Positions 1 through 26,792 of a DNA stretch of 64,000 bases are shown one piece after another. The stretch lies in NCBI RefSeq assembly GCF_964340395.1, contig NC_135553.1, positions 18,981,001-19,045,000 on the forward strand. Direction: 5' to 3'. Every line of letters starts with the position of its first letter. Within the stretch, counting starts at the first letter, position 1. The notes beneath the pieces were generated by a model. The model had not been told where the DNA came from. It searched no databases and saw only the letters and a program-made list of their open reading frames with translations. The DNA is from Glandiceps talaboti. Its lineage: Eukaryota; Hemichordata; Enteropneusta; Spengelidae. A program made the position numbers and the translations under genes.

Positions 1-698
1 GAAACCAATAACACAGAGACCATATGAAAAACACTGGAGAGCATAATCAATGAAATCAACATCAAAAATCTACCTACACACCACCTATTCTAAAATTGAG
101 TGTAATCGGAACCACACAATTCGTTTTTTAGGCCTAAAATGGTGACACTTTTTAAGTACAAAATTTTCACATTTTCATTCATACAGCTCTGAACATTGAT
201 GATAGAATGAAAATAGTTCAAAGGTGAACAGTTAGCAATCTTAAGGTGAATTTATAATACCTGACTCCAAGTTCATATTCAATTAAAGTACTGCCCTTAC
301 TGATAACAGTATCAAGGTGAAATTACTGTATCTCACATCAATGTCTTGTATGCCTTCTGGTTTTGTCAGAACTGTTGATTGTCTAGTATGGATTCTTTGA
401 CATTTTTTGATATGTATAAAAAATTATTTCATCAGAACGTTAATGTGTTATATCTTAATATCCAGTTTGAGTTCAGTCGATTGACAGTTACGTATATTTA
501 AGTAAACAGAATAATTTGAGAGACTTTTAAATACACAGTATAGAATCTCACTCCAAAACATATAAACTCAGGTTATGTCACATTTTTAATGCTGAAAATG
601 TGGTTTCAAATATATTAGTGATAAAACAAGCCTAAAGATACCACAAAATAGATGTTGTGTGATGCAATGCATGTTATGTACTCTGTATTTGACAACAG
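1..698 (+). other. Intron 5 of copy A
   Basis: No exon is visible. The part around 330-570 is similar to a stretch in intron 7 of copy B (about 16570-16830), including a shared tract around 'gtataaaaaatta', so it contains an old shared repeat or duplicated segment. Confidence 0.5.
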
Positions 699-2366
699 GT
701 GCTTCTAAAGCTGGAGTTGACTCCATAACAAAAACTATGGCATTGGAATTGGGGCCTCATAAGGTAAAAAAAAACACATTTATAATATACATGTAAGTTT
801 CATAAACCGTTCTTCCAGAATTGTTACATTTCAGGAATGGATGTTACTACAACATTTATTAACTAAATATGCACACATTTATGGTAATCACACTCCACCA
901 CAAATAGTTTGGCATTTATGTTGCTAAGCACAGCTTTATGAAATAGCAATGAACATATCAAAGGATTCTATGATGGTACTTTGAGTCATATACACATACA
1001 TTTACATATATTATATGTACTATTACACACCATTGCCTGGCTATTAGGGCACTAGTAGACATCTATCACCCCAAAGGTTGTTATACAGCACCTATTTCCC
1101 GAGGATGAAAGCCAAGGGAAATAGTTTCTACATAACAACACCAATGGTAATATGATGTCGACTGTGCCCGAATATGGCCAGGCAATAAGTATTTTGCAAC
1201 ACATTACATTGCGAGCCATGTATTCTTTCCTGAGTCAAAGTAAATCAACAATAGGACTCCTGTGCTACTGTAATAGTACCCTAGATAAAATAGAAAATGA
1301 ATAGTACCCTCTGTATACAAATTGAGGTCATTATGGGTTACTAGTCCATACCATGTGACACGGTCTAAGCCAATCACTGAAGACGAAACCATGTGTTATA
1401 ACAATTAACATAGACCCTACATGTGTATGGTCTATGGTTATAATGCAGAAAATTGTATGTCTGTTTTGTTCATTTTATATACTTGCCTCTGAATTTGATG
1501 TCTCTCCACCTTCATGAATTGTTTTCAGTTAAATATGTCTGTTTGTATCAAATTCTGTCCAACACTCAATGTGGCATAGTGGTATGGATTCCACTGAACA
1601 CATTATCCATCAATTTTGTATTTTATTTCTTCAATTTTAGTTTGTTTGATCCATTTCTCTGTTCTACAGATCCGTGTCAATGCTGTGAACCCAACTGTTG
1701 TACTAACTGAATTAGGAAAGAAAACATGGTCAGATCCAGCAAAGGGTGCACCTATGTTGAGTAGGATACCGCTACAAAGATTTGCAGGTAAGGTGACCAG
1801 TGTGTCTTCTAATGATAGCCAAATTTTGTTGTTGTGATGAGAAAAACTGGGAATCACCACATAGTAAGAGATAGGGGAGCACCAAATTTTGTGCATCACT
1901 AGAAATTGTGTGCATCAGTTGCTCATCAAATTGGCTTAGAGGGCACTCTGAAGGTGACCCATTTCACCATTTTTAATTACTATCCTGGTTATTTGATATA
2001 TTTGTAGTCTAGTTTCGTACCAACAGTATAACAGTTGGTACGAAAACCCTCAACATTTTAATATATCAAAAATAGAAGCATTGGCAGAAAGGAAGGAAAC
2101 AGATATGAAGCATTCCATCAGAAAGCACTGTTTGTATAAATGAATTGAAAGAAACTTGGTCCACATTCTCTTTGACACATTATTGATGTAGTTATATATT
2201 AATATTTTGGTATCAGACTGCTCAATATTTTTTTATATTGTTTTTTCAATTTACAGAAGTTGAAGACGTTGTGAATGCAGTAGTTTATCTTCTAAGTGAC
2301 AAGGCAGATATGATAACTGGTAATTTATTACCAATTGATGGTGGATTTTTATCATCTGGTGTATAA
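699..2366 (+). CDS. DCXR: DCXR-like reductase, copy A (last three exons)
   Basis: This is the 3' part of an L-xylulose/dicarbonyl reductase-like SDR gene whose exons 1-5 lie left of the window. Exon 6 is 699-763 ([21 protein letters not shown], preceded by a split Gly codon), exon 7 is 1670-1787 (starts [11 protein letters not shown]), and exon 8 is 2257-2366, ending [11 protein letters not shown] and TAA. All junctions are AG/GT and phases match the other copies. The Lys of YxxxK is in exon 6. Exon 7 keeps Trp at the position equivalent to human Trp191 (KKTWSDP), so A belongs to the B-like class. Exon 8 is immediately followed by tandem copies of its own 3' end. The family assignment is very secure; whether the full gene is intact cannot be seen. 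Confidence 0.93.
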
Positions 2367-2790
2367 TTGGCTGGATAAATTAACTGGTAGTTTATTACCA
2401 ATTGATGGTGGATTTTTATCAGCTGGTGTATAATTGACTAAATAAATTAACTGGTAGTTTATTACCAATTGATGGTGGATTTTTATCAGCTGGTGTATGA
2501 TAGACTGGATAAATTAACTAGTAGTTTATTACCAATTGATGGTGGATTTTTATCAGCTGGTGTATGATAGACTGGATAAATTAACTGGTAGTTTATTACC
2601 AATTGATGGTGGATTTTTATCAGCTGGTGTATGATAGACTGGATAAATTAACTGGTAGTTTATTACCAATTGATGGTGGATTTTGATCAGCTGGTGTATA
2701 ATTGGCTGGATAAATTAACTGGTAGTTTATTACCAATTGATGGTGGATTTTTATCTGCTGGTGTATAATTGACTGGATAAATTAACTTGT
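2318..2790 (+). repeat. 67-bp minisatellite grown from the last exon of copy A
   Basis: Seven copies of a 67-bp unit (the 'tttattaccaattgatggtg' core starts at 2324, 2391, 2458, 2525, 2592, 2659 and 2726) followed by a degenerate eighth. The first unit is the authentic end of exon 8 (the [13 protein letters not shown]-stop region) plus about 20 bp of 3' UTR. The period is not a multiple of three and each unit carries the stop, so the coding product is unaffected. One unit (2441-2446) has mutated to AATAAA. Confidence 0.95.
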
Positions 2791-4530
2791 GTATTACAAG
2801 ATGATAGATTTTTAAGAATACTGACAAGGATGGTACCTTTATTTGTGTGTTTTCATGTCTAGTATGTAAGGAATCTGACAGAAAAATGTTAAAAATTACA
2901 TCCTCTATGTGCAGATGAGAAAAGAATCGCAATATCACTAATTATTAATATTGTAAATCACGTTCCTGTTTTCGGCACCTTCCAAAATGTACCCTCCAAG
3001 AGGTACTGCTTATTTCGTTGCTTCAGCAGAAATAGGTGCTCTGGCGAAAAAAATATCATGTATTGCTGAAATTCAGGACCTTTGACAAATCATATGATTG
3101 TAGTATCCTTAAGACTTTACTTGTCATTTCTAACATTGTTAAAATATGGTTATGAAAAGAAAACATCACTAACCTGTACATACACACCTAATAATAATGT
3201 AATGTAATGTTTTTATATAGCACTTTCCCACTCTGTTCTCAACAAAGTGCTTGATAGTTGTTACTCCTGGCATGGATCTATAGTGCAGCGACCCTTTTTA
3301 CTTCTTATTTGTGAAAGTCCACGACACCCGTCATGCAATGGTGTATCACTGAAAGAACAATAGAGGTGAAAGTAGTTTCAATTTGATATTTCTTGGCAAC
3401 AAAGACTTCTGTGTTTTGGTTTTGGAGGTGTGTCTCCTCTCCCTAGTGAACGCACCTGGTTAACATATGTACTGTTGTACGTACTGTATACCCTGTTTAT
3501 ACCGCAAATGGCACTTCATTAGGTCTCGCATAAGTGGAATACAAGATACCATAGACCCTCCAAACTGAGTACTAATAGCTACGATTTTCATATATGCACA
3601 CATAAATTATATTGTAAAGAGTTAGGGTGATTTGAAAATGGGACGACTCTTGCTGCTGGGGGTTGAGCCCTCAATGGCAAGGGTCTGGGTAACAGAGACT
3701 AACATATGTGTTGCATCAAAGGTAAATGAAAGTTGGTGCAAAACTGGCTTTGATTTCTACTTGTCTACTACACACTCTGCGACACATCTATTCGCATGTT
3801 CTGTGTGAGCAGTAATTACAATTGCTAATTAATGGTTGTCAAGAGAAATATCGTTTAATGAACTTTGTCTTGGTGCAATCACATGCATTTAAAATTTAGA
3901 AAAGTGACTAATTTACATAAATTTGCATACAATTTACATAATATCTATTTTAGCATACGCAATTAAATATCATATGTAAGGCTAGAAAAAATAAACATGT
4001 ACTACGAAGGTCAATTCAAGCTAAATAACGATGGTAAGATAGCAATGCACGATTAGCCGACATCTACATCGGATTTTAATCAGATTGGTACTCTCCTAAA
4101 AGACACAGCGAGAGAGGGGTGAAAAAGGAGACATGAGAAACATCAGTGGAAAGCGGGATGGTCACCGAAAACACTGGACATCGCGTAGACGTCTACTGAC
4201 TGCTCGAGCGCTCTCTTCAACGTTGACAGCGGCATCTTTTGGTGGTCATAAAATCATTTGCTTAGCATTTGAGAGTTAATGTCAACAATTTACTCTGTTC
4301 GACAGACCAGAAGTTAGTGTGTCTTAGACACCACATGAAATTGTAACAGTGTGTAAAGCAGGATGCTTTGAAGAAGTCACCTTCGACTAACGCATCTTTT
4401 GATGTGTTCTGTGTAAGAGTAAATTGTAGCATAAAACGTCAAATGCTAAGCTCTTATGACCAGGATTCAGTGTGTCTCAAACAAGTGTGTGTCTCAAACA
4501 CCCAAATGCTAAGGTTTTATGACAAAAAGT
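2791..4530. other. Intergenic A-B, first part
   Basis: No gene recognised. About 3860-3995 matches, in reverse orientation, the right part of the DNA transposon in intron 2 of copy E (about 42630-42740), so it is a dispersed transposon remnant. The small ORF at 4368-4565 runs into the satellite and looks non-coding. Confidence 0.6.
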
Positions 4531-5752
4531 GTAGCAGAGTACCTACCCCTTATCTTGATATGTAATAGCAGACTACCTACCCCTTATCTTGATACATAAT
4601 AGCAGACTACCTACCCCCTATCTTGATACGTAATAGCAGACTACCTACCACCTATCTTGATACATAATAGCAGACTACCTACCACCTATCTTGATATGTA
4701 ATAGCAGACTACCTACCCCTTATCTTGATATGTAATAGCAGACTACCTACCCCCTATCTTGATATGTAATAGCAGACTACCTACCCCCTATCTTGATATG
4801 TAATAGCAGACTACCTACCCCTTATCTTGATACATAATAGCAGACTACCTACCCCCTATCTTGATACGTAATAGCAGACTACCTACCCCTTATCTTGATA
4901 CATAATAGCAGACTACCTACCCCCTATCTTGATATGTAATAGCAGACTACCTACCCCCTATCTTGATATGTAATAGCAGACTACCTACCCCTTATCTTGA
5001 TACATAATAGCAGACTACCTACCCCCTATCTTGATACGTAATAGCAGACTACTTACCCCCTATCTTGATATGTAATAGCAGACTACCTGCCCCTTATCTT
5101 GATATGTAATAGCAGACTACCTACCCCTATCTCAATCTGTAATAGCAGACTACCTACCCCTTATCTTGATATGTAATAGCAGACTACCTACCCCTTATCT
5201 TGACATGTAATAGCAGACTACCTACCCCCTATCTTGATACATAATAGCAGACTAGCTACCCCTTATCTTGATATGTAATAGCAGACTACCTACCCCCTAT
5301 CTTGATATGTAATAGCAGACTACCTACCCCCTATCTTGATACATAATAGCAGACTAGCTACCCCTTATCTTGATATGTAATAGCAGACTACCTACCCCCT
5401 ATCTTGATATGTAATAGCAGACTACCTACCCCCTATCTTGATACATAATAGCAGACTACCTACCCCTTATCTTGATACATAATAGCAGACTACCTACCCC
5501 CTATCTTGATACGTAATAGCAGACTACCTACCACCTATCTTGATACATAATAGCAGACTAGCTACCCCTTATCTTGATATGTAATAGCAGACTACCTACC
5601 CCTTATCTTGATACATAATAGCAGACTACCTACCCCTATCTTGATACATAATAGCAGACTACCTACCCCTTATCTTGATACATAATAGCAGACTACCTAC
5701 CCCCTATCTTGATATGTAATAGCAGACTACCTACTCCCTATGTTGATACGTA
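4531..5752. repeat. 34-bp minisatellite, about 36 units
   Basis: Tandem 34-bp units with core 'agcagactacctacccc' followed by 'ttatcttgatatgtaat'. Units differ by a few substitutions (ccctat or cttat; atgtaa, acataa or acgtaa), and one or two have indels. Higher-order blocks of several units appear to recur, which suggests unequal exchange. No similarity to the reductase exons is seen. Confidence 0.95.
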
Positions 5753-6574
5753 ACTTGTCTTGATTGTGTGGGCATATCAAATATTTCATCTTGAGTGGTT
5801 GCTGGTGTTGTATTCAATTGTCCTAAAGTGCATGCTGCTAACTGCAGACACCGCTGTCAAAAGATTCACTGCATTTTAAATTATTCAATACTTCAGGTAT
5901 AGGGGCGAAATCAATATATCAATGTAGGATTTAAAAAAACTAAGTAGACCGCAGGACCCCCCACCCTGACTAAAGTGGCCAAAATTGATAATTGTTTCAG
6001 CCAGCGCAATCAATATCAAATCAGTATATAGTATTAATATAGAACTATGAATGCAAGGTCAGCGTGTATTGAGAAAATTGCTCTTTTATTTTATTTAATT
6101 TTATCATGCTTTAATTGTCTTTGTAAAAGGCTAACAACAATGACAACAACAGTAGAAACCAGTATTTGAACAACTGTGAACATTCACCAGCTCTGGTCAA
6201 ATGACTTACCAAAATTACCCACTGTCCCTATAAACCGCCCATCGTCCGATCACAGACAAAATGCAAATAAAGAATTTTAAAAGAGTGAGATGTGTGCATG
6301 TACACAGTTAACACCAATCATGGATTTTGCCCTCGTTCCCAATATGTTTTTTAGTGCCATGCGTACCAGGCACTGTGACCTTATTAATGCATCTTTCAGT
6401 CTGATGAGGCAAAGCGACCTTAGGGCACTTGTCGTATCAGTAAAAAAACTGTCTAGCTATACTAACCACACACAGCAGCTAGACTAAACCGGTCAGTAAC
6501 AGTAGCCTTCTTTCTCGTCTCTAAGCTGTTCACAATTTACTAGATCGTAATTTCGTTCAGTGGTAGTTGTTATC
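5753..6574. other. Upstream region of copy B
   Basis: Holds the presumed promoter of copy B. It has no similarity to the promoter block shared by copies D-H. 'caatatatcaatgtaggatt' near 5911 resembles the terminus of the TIR element at 26344-26792. No clear TATA box was seen close to the ATG. Confidence 0.4.
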
Positions 6575-20663
<14,089 letters not shown>

Positions 20664-23600
20664 ATGGAAATACGTTTCGATGGAAAACGGGCTCTGGTGA
20701 CTGGTGCTGGAAAAGGTAACCGTATTGAGTCAATGATTAGATTTGAAGTGTAGACTTTACCTGTCACCTCGATTACAGCATGGAGCAGAGGTGTAAGGGG
20801 AGATGGTTATAGATACACGTACGCGAGACAAGGTCGAAGTACATTGACTGGTTATAGTACTCGTTTCACCATTCTCGCAAGACAGAGCACACATTCGAAA
20901 TATGGGGGTACATTCGACGGTGCCGTAAGAGGCCTGAGGTTTACGACGTCGCCGTTTCGCTAGAACACGACCACAGTAATAATATATCGTATCATAATGC
21001 CACAGACTGACATTTACTAGAAACGACATTCTTTATCACCCTGTACACTTGCTTTGTTATATTCAGTTGCAAAAAGTTCCTACAGTAACTTTAAAATTCT
21101 CTAACTTAAGAGTTGGTGGATAGAAGTACAACTACAGGCACTTGAATCAATGTGTATGATTTAAAAAAAAATATGTATGGTACACATTGATTCGAGTGCC
21201 TGTGAGTACAACAAGCATTAAAATCACAGGTTGATATCTATTCATCCTTATCATTGCAATGATATGACGTATCATACTGTGTTAATGGGATACAAAACTT
21301 GGGAAATCGGGAAGGTTATTATTTTCGGGCGCATTTCAAGTAAAACACCGATGCCAATCTCGATAAACACATTCCTCGGCTATTTCCATGCCCGAGTTTG
21401 CTACACCTTTACATGTAAAGTATACAACTCGGGAGTATATATGTTGACAGTCAATGTGTTTGCTCAAAACAGGTCATATTTCGTCATTGACCTGGCATAC
21501 AAATAAAGACAACAGTAATTTCCCATTGCTATGACCTTCAAAATATGGTTTGTACAACAGATCGTGGAAACAGTAAACAGGAAACCATGCGCATTGGATT
21601 TTTTTACATTCGTCATATAATTGGAAACATGAATGTAAAACATACAATCTTCATGGATTCCAGGCCATGGAAACAGATAAACGAATCTCAAATACCCTAT
21701 AATAATAATACACCTCTTTTAATGCCGGCAAGGTGTAGAAAACCGCAATGGTCTCTGCAATAGTACCTGTTATGGAGATAAACATTTCCTTGTCCGTCTA
21801 ACGTTGCTGCTGAGTGGGAGAGAAGCTATGTACGAGCTATGTACGAGCTATAGATGAACGACAGTTACTTCTCGTCACAGATTCACCTCAGTCAGTAGAT
21901 CTAGACATGATACGAAATTACATAATGTCAGTATATCTTACATGATTGCTGCAGTCGCAGCTTTACTTGTAGTGTGCACGTGTCCGATATTTAATTTACA
22001 ATATTCATATTAATGGCCAGAATATATAAACTATAGTAGCCCAGAAACTTTGCTATCCTGTTTAACACTGTCGTTTGCTTGAAAATGCCAGGATGTCGAT
22101 ATTCCATTTCCAAATACCCAAATCTCTGGCACAACAAGATGCTCTTTCCCAAAAGTCAACGTCAGACTGAGAGAAATTTAAACCATACATCTTTCAGGTA
22201 TAGGTCGCGAGTTGGTAAAACATCTTGTGAAATGTGGTGCTGAAACGTATGCTTTAAGTCGAACCCAGTCAGATTTAGACAGTCTAAAACAAGAGGTTAG
22301 TGTTTGACCTTTCATTACAACACGTAAACATAGGTATAGTGTATGTATGTAAGTATGTATGTATGTATGTATGTATGTATGTATGTATGTAGGTAGGTAG
22401 GTATGTAGGTAGGTATATGTCTCTTTGTTCATATTGTTCAGAATTTCAAACACTCTGAATGCATACGGAAACTTACTAAAAAATTGTATCAAGTAAAATG
22501 GGTATAGTTAGTGTATGTATGTATTATGTATGTATGTATGTATGTATGTATGTATGTATGTAGGTAGGTAGGTACATGTAGGTAGGTAGGTAGGTAGGTA
22601 GGTAGGTGGGTAGGTTTATGTATCTTTGGTCATATTGTTCAGAATTTCAAACACTCTGAAAATTACTAAAAAATTACAAATATGCAACACCTAATCTATT
22701 TTGGTGGGTGTTTCTTAGCAATTGTGATACATTTTTCATCATAATCTTCAGGTTTTGGTTACGCTTTCAAAACTTACACTTTATAAAATGAAAATACTGC
22801 GAAACAATACATAATTGTTATCAAAGGTTTTTCAAATCATGTTGTATTTTCATCAGCAAAATATCAAACAAGTATAACAAAACACAAACCTAAAATAGAT
22901 CAGAAGGTGTTTTGTTTATATTTATTGACAGGTACCTGGAATTCACACAGTAACAGTTGATTTGTGTGACTGGGATGCAACACAGATATCAGTTGAATCT
23001 ATTGGACCCATTGATCTACTCGTTAACAATGCTGCTGTTGCTAGTCACCAACCATTTCTGGAAGTGAGGAGAGACGATTTCGAAAAGTATGACATCTTTC
23101 CAATATCAGTACCTGATTTTTAGATATTTTGTTTTATCATATACCAGTTCACCTTTAGGGACAATCGCACAAGCTCAACAAGCGAACTTGGTTAATTTAG
23201 TGTGGGGAGGGGGGATCTGTCGTCAATGCGATTGCTGAACTTCATTTTCGCACTTCTAACCAAGTTTCGAAAACTTTCACGCCTTCAGTAATAAAAGATT
23301 CTGTATTTAGTACCGAGCTGTTGAAAAAGTGATAAAAATTTGGAACTTTATGTTTACCATCATGTTTTTACATTGCATCAATCGCAGTGGTACCGGTGTG
23401 ACCGCTACAATTTCATCATGGTTTACATCAAACATGTGAATCGCACTTCTGAATGTTCGTTTGGGGGGGAGGGGGTTCGTTTATTAAATAAGCTTGTGTG
23501 ACATTGCGCGATCGTCCCTTACACAACTACCGGACCGGTAATATATACAACTAAAAAAATCAATCGTCATGTCTTTATCAAAGAAGAGTTTAGTACATAT

Positions 23601-26239
23601 TAATTATGTGTTTATTATTAAGAAGGCTAAGTGATGATGTATGCAACGCGTTTGACCCAATGATTCTTTTGTGTTTCTCTCAAATAGAACAATAACTACG
23701 AATTTAAGATCATACATCCAAGTAGGGCAGGTAAGCTAATCATGTACTATCTGAATAGTTTTACAACCCCTTTGTCTGTTTTGTACCTGTGGCAGAACTC
23801 GAAGTGAAGTCTTCGAATGGGTGGTCATATGTGTGTTTATGTTAAAATTCGATGCAGAAAAAAGAAACTGTGCATGTAAGACTAATATGGCACATAGGCT
23901 GCTATATAAATAACTAAGGGACTGGGCAGAAATTACAGGGGGCAGTGTTTTTCAAAAGACCGAGGCATGAAAAATATAGACTCCCTTAAATCGTTGCACA
24001 AAAATCCTGACCCACCCCTCAACCATTCATGAGCAAAAGTGCCCCCCCCCCCTCCTCGACAAATTCTAATGAGTTCACAAATACAATTCAACACACTAAT
24101 ATTCCTGAAATTGCGTCTTCATATAAAACATATAGTACTGTCATAGTACTACACACACACTTTAGTTTTGAGTTCATAAAAGATTTTTTTAATTGATTTG
24201 ACTACCAACACATTATTGCATACAAATCAGTGACCTACCCCTATATGCATGCACAAAAATCAGTGACCCCCTCCCCCAAATCCCTCGCACAAAACACCGC
24301 CCCCCTCCCATAATTTCTGTCCAGTCCCTAAGGGAAACAACTTCCATAGTTGAATTTTGCCCACACCTACTTCAGACTTGTACATCTTCCACTAACCCAT
24401 AGCGAGTAAACTATTTGTATTGATGACCAATAACATGCAATTCATATTACACAAATAAATTCTGCATATCAATCATGCTCAGCATGTTATTTGCGATTTT
24501 GTACACTTAATCTCCGAAAAATAGACCAAATCTGTGCCATATAATTTGTAATAATTTGTAATTCACACTTCCACTTTGTACTAGATAGCTGCTCGCACCA
24601 TGGTATCCAGGGCCACGGGGGGAGCTATAGTCAATGTGTCAAGTCTGGGTTCCCTTTTAGGGTTTACAAATACGACAACTTACGGTCAGTATATGCAAAT
24701 TATTTAGTGACTTAACCACCGCGATTTCTATCATTGCTATGGGGTTTGATTTTCATGTGCATTTTAACATTTGAAAAATTCATAGTATTTAACAATAAGT
24801 TGTGACAGTGTTTGTATTCGCGATACTTCATTGTTGTTTATTTTCGAGATGAGCCGAAATGTATGTAATGTAAATGTCACGTATTAATGTAATGTAATCC
24901 TGTGATAGGTAATGTAATGCGATGTAATATGTAATGTAATGTGATGTAATACAATGCAGTGTAATGTATTGTAACGTAAGGTCATTCGATGTAATGTAAT
25001 TTAATACGATGTAATATAGTGCAGTGTAATGTAGTGTAATGTAATGTAATGTAATGTAATGCAAGGCTAGGTACTGTAATGTAATGTAATGTAATGTAAT
25101 GTAATGTAATGTAATGTAATGTAATGTAATGACTTTATAGTGTTGATGTAACATGGTCGATTATGTGTGCAGATCCAGCATCAGAAAAATATCAAATTCC
25201 ATCACGTTACAGTTGTAGACAATTGCAATTGAGAACAGTCTCATCATAATGTTTCAAATACTTTGATTTAAAACTACAGTTCTCTAGTATTAGATAAAAA
25301 TAGAAATATTAATACCAGTTGATAAAATTAATAGAATACGTTGTGCCTTATGTTTGTCCAAAAGACACTAGTTCATTCAGTAGCTTGTGTATTTTGTTAT
25401 TCAACACAGCTGCTGCTAAAGCTGGCATTGACTCCATTACAAGGACTATGGCATTGGAACTAGGCCCTCATAAGGTAAATATGATATTTGAAGAAATACA
25501 AATGTATAAATATGAAATTGTTTTCTCTAATATATTAGTACTCGCTGTGACCAAATACTAAGAATTTTTGAACTCGACGTTTTACACGTATTTGTTCACG
25601 AAAGCTTAAGCTATTCAGTTACCGAACAGAATTAGAACATTGCTCTGGAAAATCGGCGGTATAGAAATATGACCGACCGACCGACCGACCGAACGAACGA
25701 ACGATCGATCGATTGACGTACATCAACACATCGACATATTGAGTTGACTAAAAGAGTGCATGGCATCTGACAAATGTATCAATGTAATTATTTCCTTTCA
25801 TATTTCAGGTTCGTGTAAATGCTGTTAATCCAACGGTTGTACTTATGACAGCCATGGCAAATGATTTCTTGTCACACCCCGAAAGCAGTCAACCATTGCT
25901 AAGTAGAACTCCACTACAGAAATTTGCAGGTTAGTTTAACCATAGACTCTGGACTAAATCTAGAAAAGTGTAGAAATGACATATTTGAATATTTAGATTA
26001 AGTCGAGTGTCAACATGCAATACGTTTTGCAATGTTCTAAAGATACAAGTACGACCAAGGGATAAATAGATTTTACCGTGTAAAGTGACACTGCACTGCG
26101 ACATCTAACGGTGGTCTTTGATATTTCAGAAATTGAAGATGTGGTTAACTCGATAATCTACCTGTTGAGTGACAAGGCTGCCATGATCACTGGTAGCTGC
26201 CTGCCTATCGAAGGAGGATTCATGGCAGCTGGCGTATGA
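20664..26239 (+). CDS. DCXR: DCXR-like reductase, copy C
   Basis: Exons: 20664-20715, 22198-22295, 22932-23086, 23688-23730, 24585-24684, 25410-25474, 25809-25929, 26130-26239; all GT-AG, all open. The product is 247 aa. TGAGKGIG, Arg39-Thr40, Asn107, Ser136, Tyr149 and Lys153 are present, so it should be an active NADPH-dependent SDR. NNAA replaces NNAG, as in human DCXR. The pocket differs: residue 143 is Phe, 146 is Thr, and the Trp191 region is rewritten (MANDFLSHPESSQ). Exon 7 is one codon longer than in the other copies (VVLMTAM against VVMTAM). Its substrate may therefore differ from L-xylulose. From exon 2 onward it is close to D and E, but its exon 1 flank is unlike the D-H promoter. 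Possible poly(A) signals are AATAAA at 26576 and 26592. Confidence 0.95.
20860..21060. repeat. Segment shared with intron 6 of copies F and G
   Basis: In intron 1 of C, 'cgcaagacagagcaca' and 'ggtttacgacgtcgccg' align to segments after exon 6 in F (51520-51690) and G (60210-60340). Origin unknown. Confidence 0.5.
21135..21202. repeat. 22-bp inverted repeat (hairpin) in intron 1 of C
   Basis: 'caggcacttgaatcaatg..' at 21135-21156 pairs with '..cattgattcgagtgcctg' at 21181-21202, with one mismatch over 22 bp and a 24-nt A-rich loop. It could be a minimal MITE or a structured RNA element. Confidence 0.8.
22338..22617. repeat. (GTAT)n / (GTAG)n microsatellites, intron 2 of C
   Basis: GTAT run at 22338-22410, then a duplicated block at 22500-22617 with GTAT and GTAG runs. 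Intron 2 of D, E, F and G carries GTAT at the same place. Confidence 0.95.
23918..24328. mobile_element. Harbinger-like TIR element in intron 4 of C
   Basis: A 411-bp insertion. The left end 'gggactgggcagaaattaca' is the inverted match of the right end 'taatttctgtccagtccc'. TAA flanks both sides (23915-23917 and 24329-24331), the 3-bp target duplication of PIF/Harbinger elements. Copies D and E have the unoccupied site ('atcactaaaggataca'). Confidence 0.85.
24850..25132. repeat. (TAATG)n pentamer array, intron 5 of C
   Basis: Degenerate then perfect TAATG units. It gives a spurious ITLHY-repeat ORF on the minus strand. Confidence 0.95.
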
Positions 26240-26343
26240 TGATTACGGGATAAGCTAATTGAGTGCACACCTTCCTACTAATACTCTATATATCAAAACG
26301 ATGTTGTAAACAATGTTACTGATTAAAAGATATATTGTATACA

Positions 26344-26792
26344 GTAAGGACCGAGATCAATAGTTCAATGTAGGATTAAAAAAATGAATTCTTTTACTTT
26401 TTTTTTTGGGGGGGGGGGAGTTTGAGCCATATTAGTTCACATCTCATTCAACAAAACCAATTTTCACTTTAATGTATCTCTTTTGTACGCCTAAATGCAG
26501 ATATTTCTAAAAAGAAATGTCTTCAAATTGAGAAATAGAATAACTTTTACTTTAACAGTAAATGTATGGCACTACAATAAAGTAAAGTGTCAATAAAAGA
26601 ACTACAAATCTACCTCACTACATACTGGCTTTGTATTCATAGCACTACATATTGATTTGAATTGATTGTGCTGTCTGAAACTATTTTCAATTTTGGCCAA
26701 TTTAGTTGGAAGGGAGTGGGGTTGGGGTCTGAGGCCTAACTAAAACAATTTAGATTTTTATCCTACATTGAACTATTAATCTCGACCCTTAC
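26344..26792. mobile_element. TIR element in the 3' flank of copy C
   Basis: Left end 'gtaaggaccgagatcaatag' and right end '..attaatctcgacccttac' are inverted repeats extending about 38 bp ('ttcaatgtagga' against 'tcctacattgaa'). The element contains two AATAAA motifs (26576, 26592) suitable for polyadenylation of copy C. Related, end-decayed copies follow D (34303-34640) and E (46075-46400). Confidence 0.75.

Noticed and set aside
4531-5752. Regularly spaced repeats resembling a CRISPR array
   Set aside because: The 34-bp units are contiguous with no unique spacers and lie in a eukaryotic genome; it is a minisatellite.
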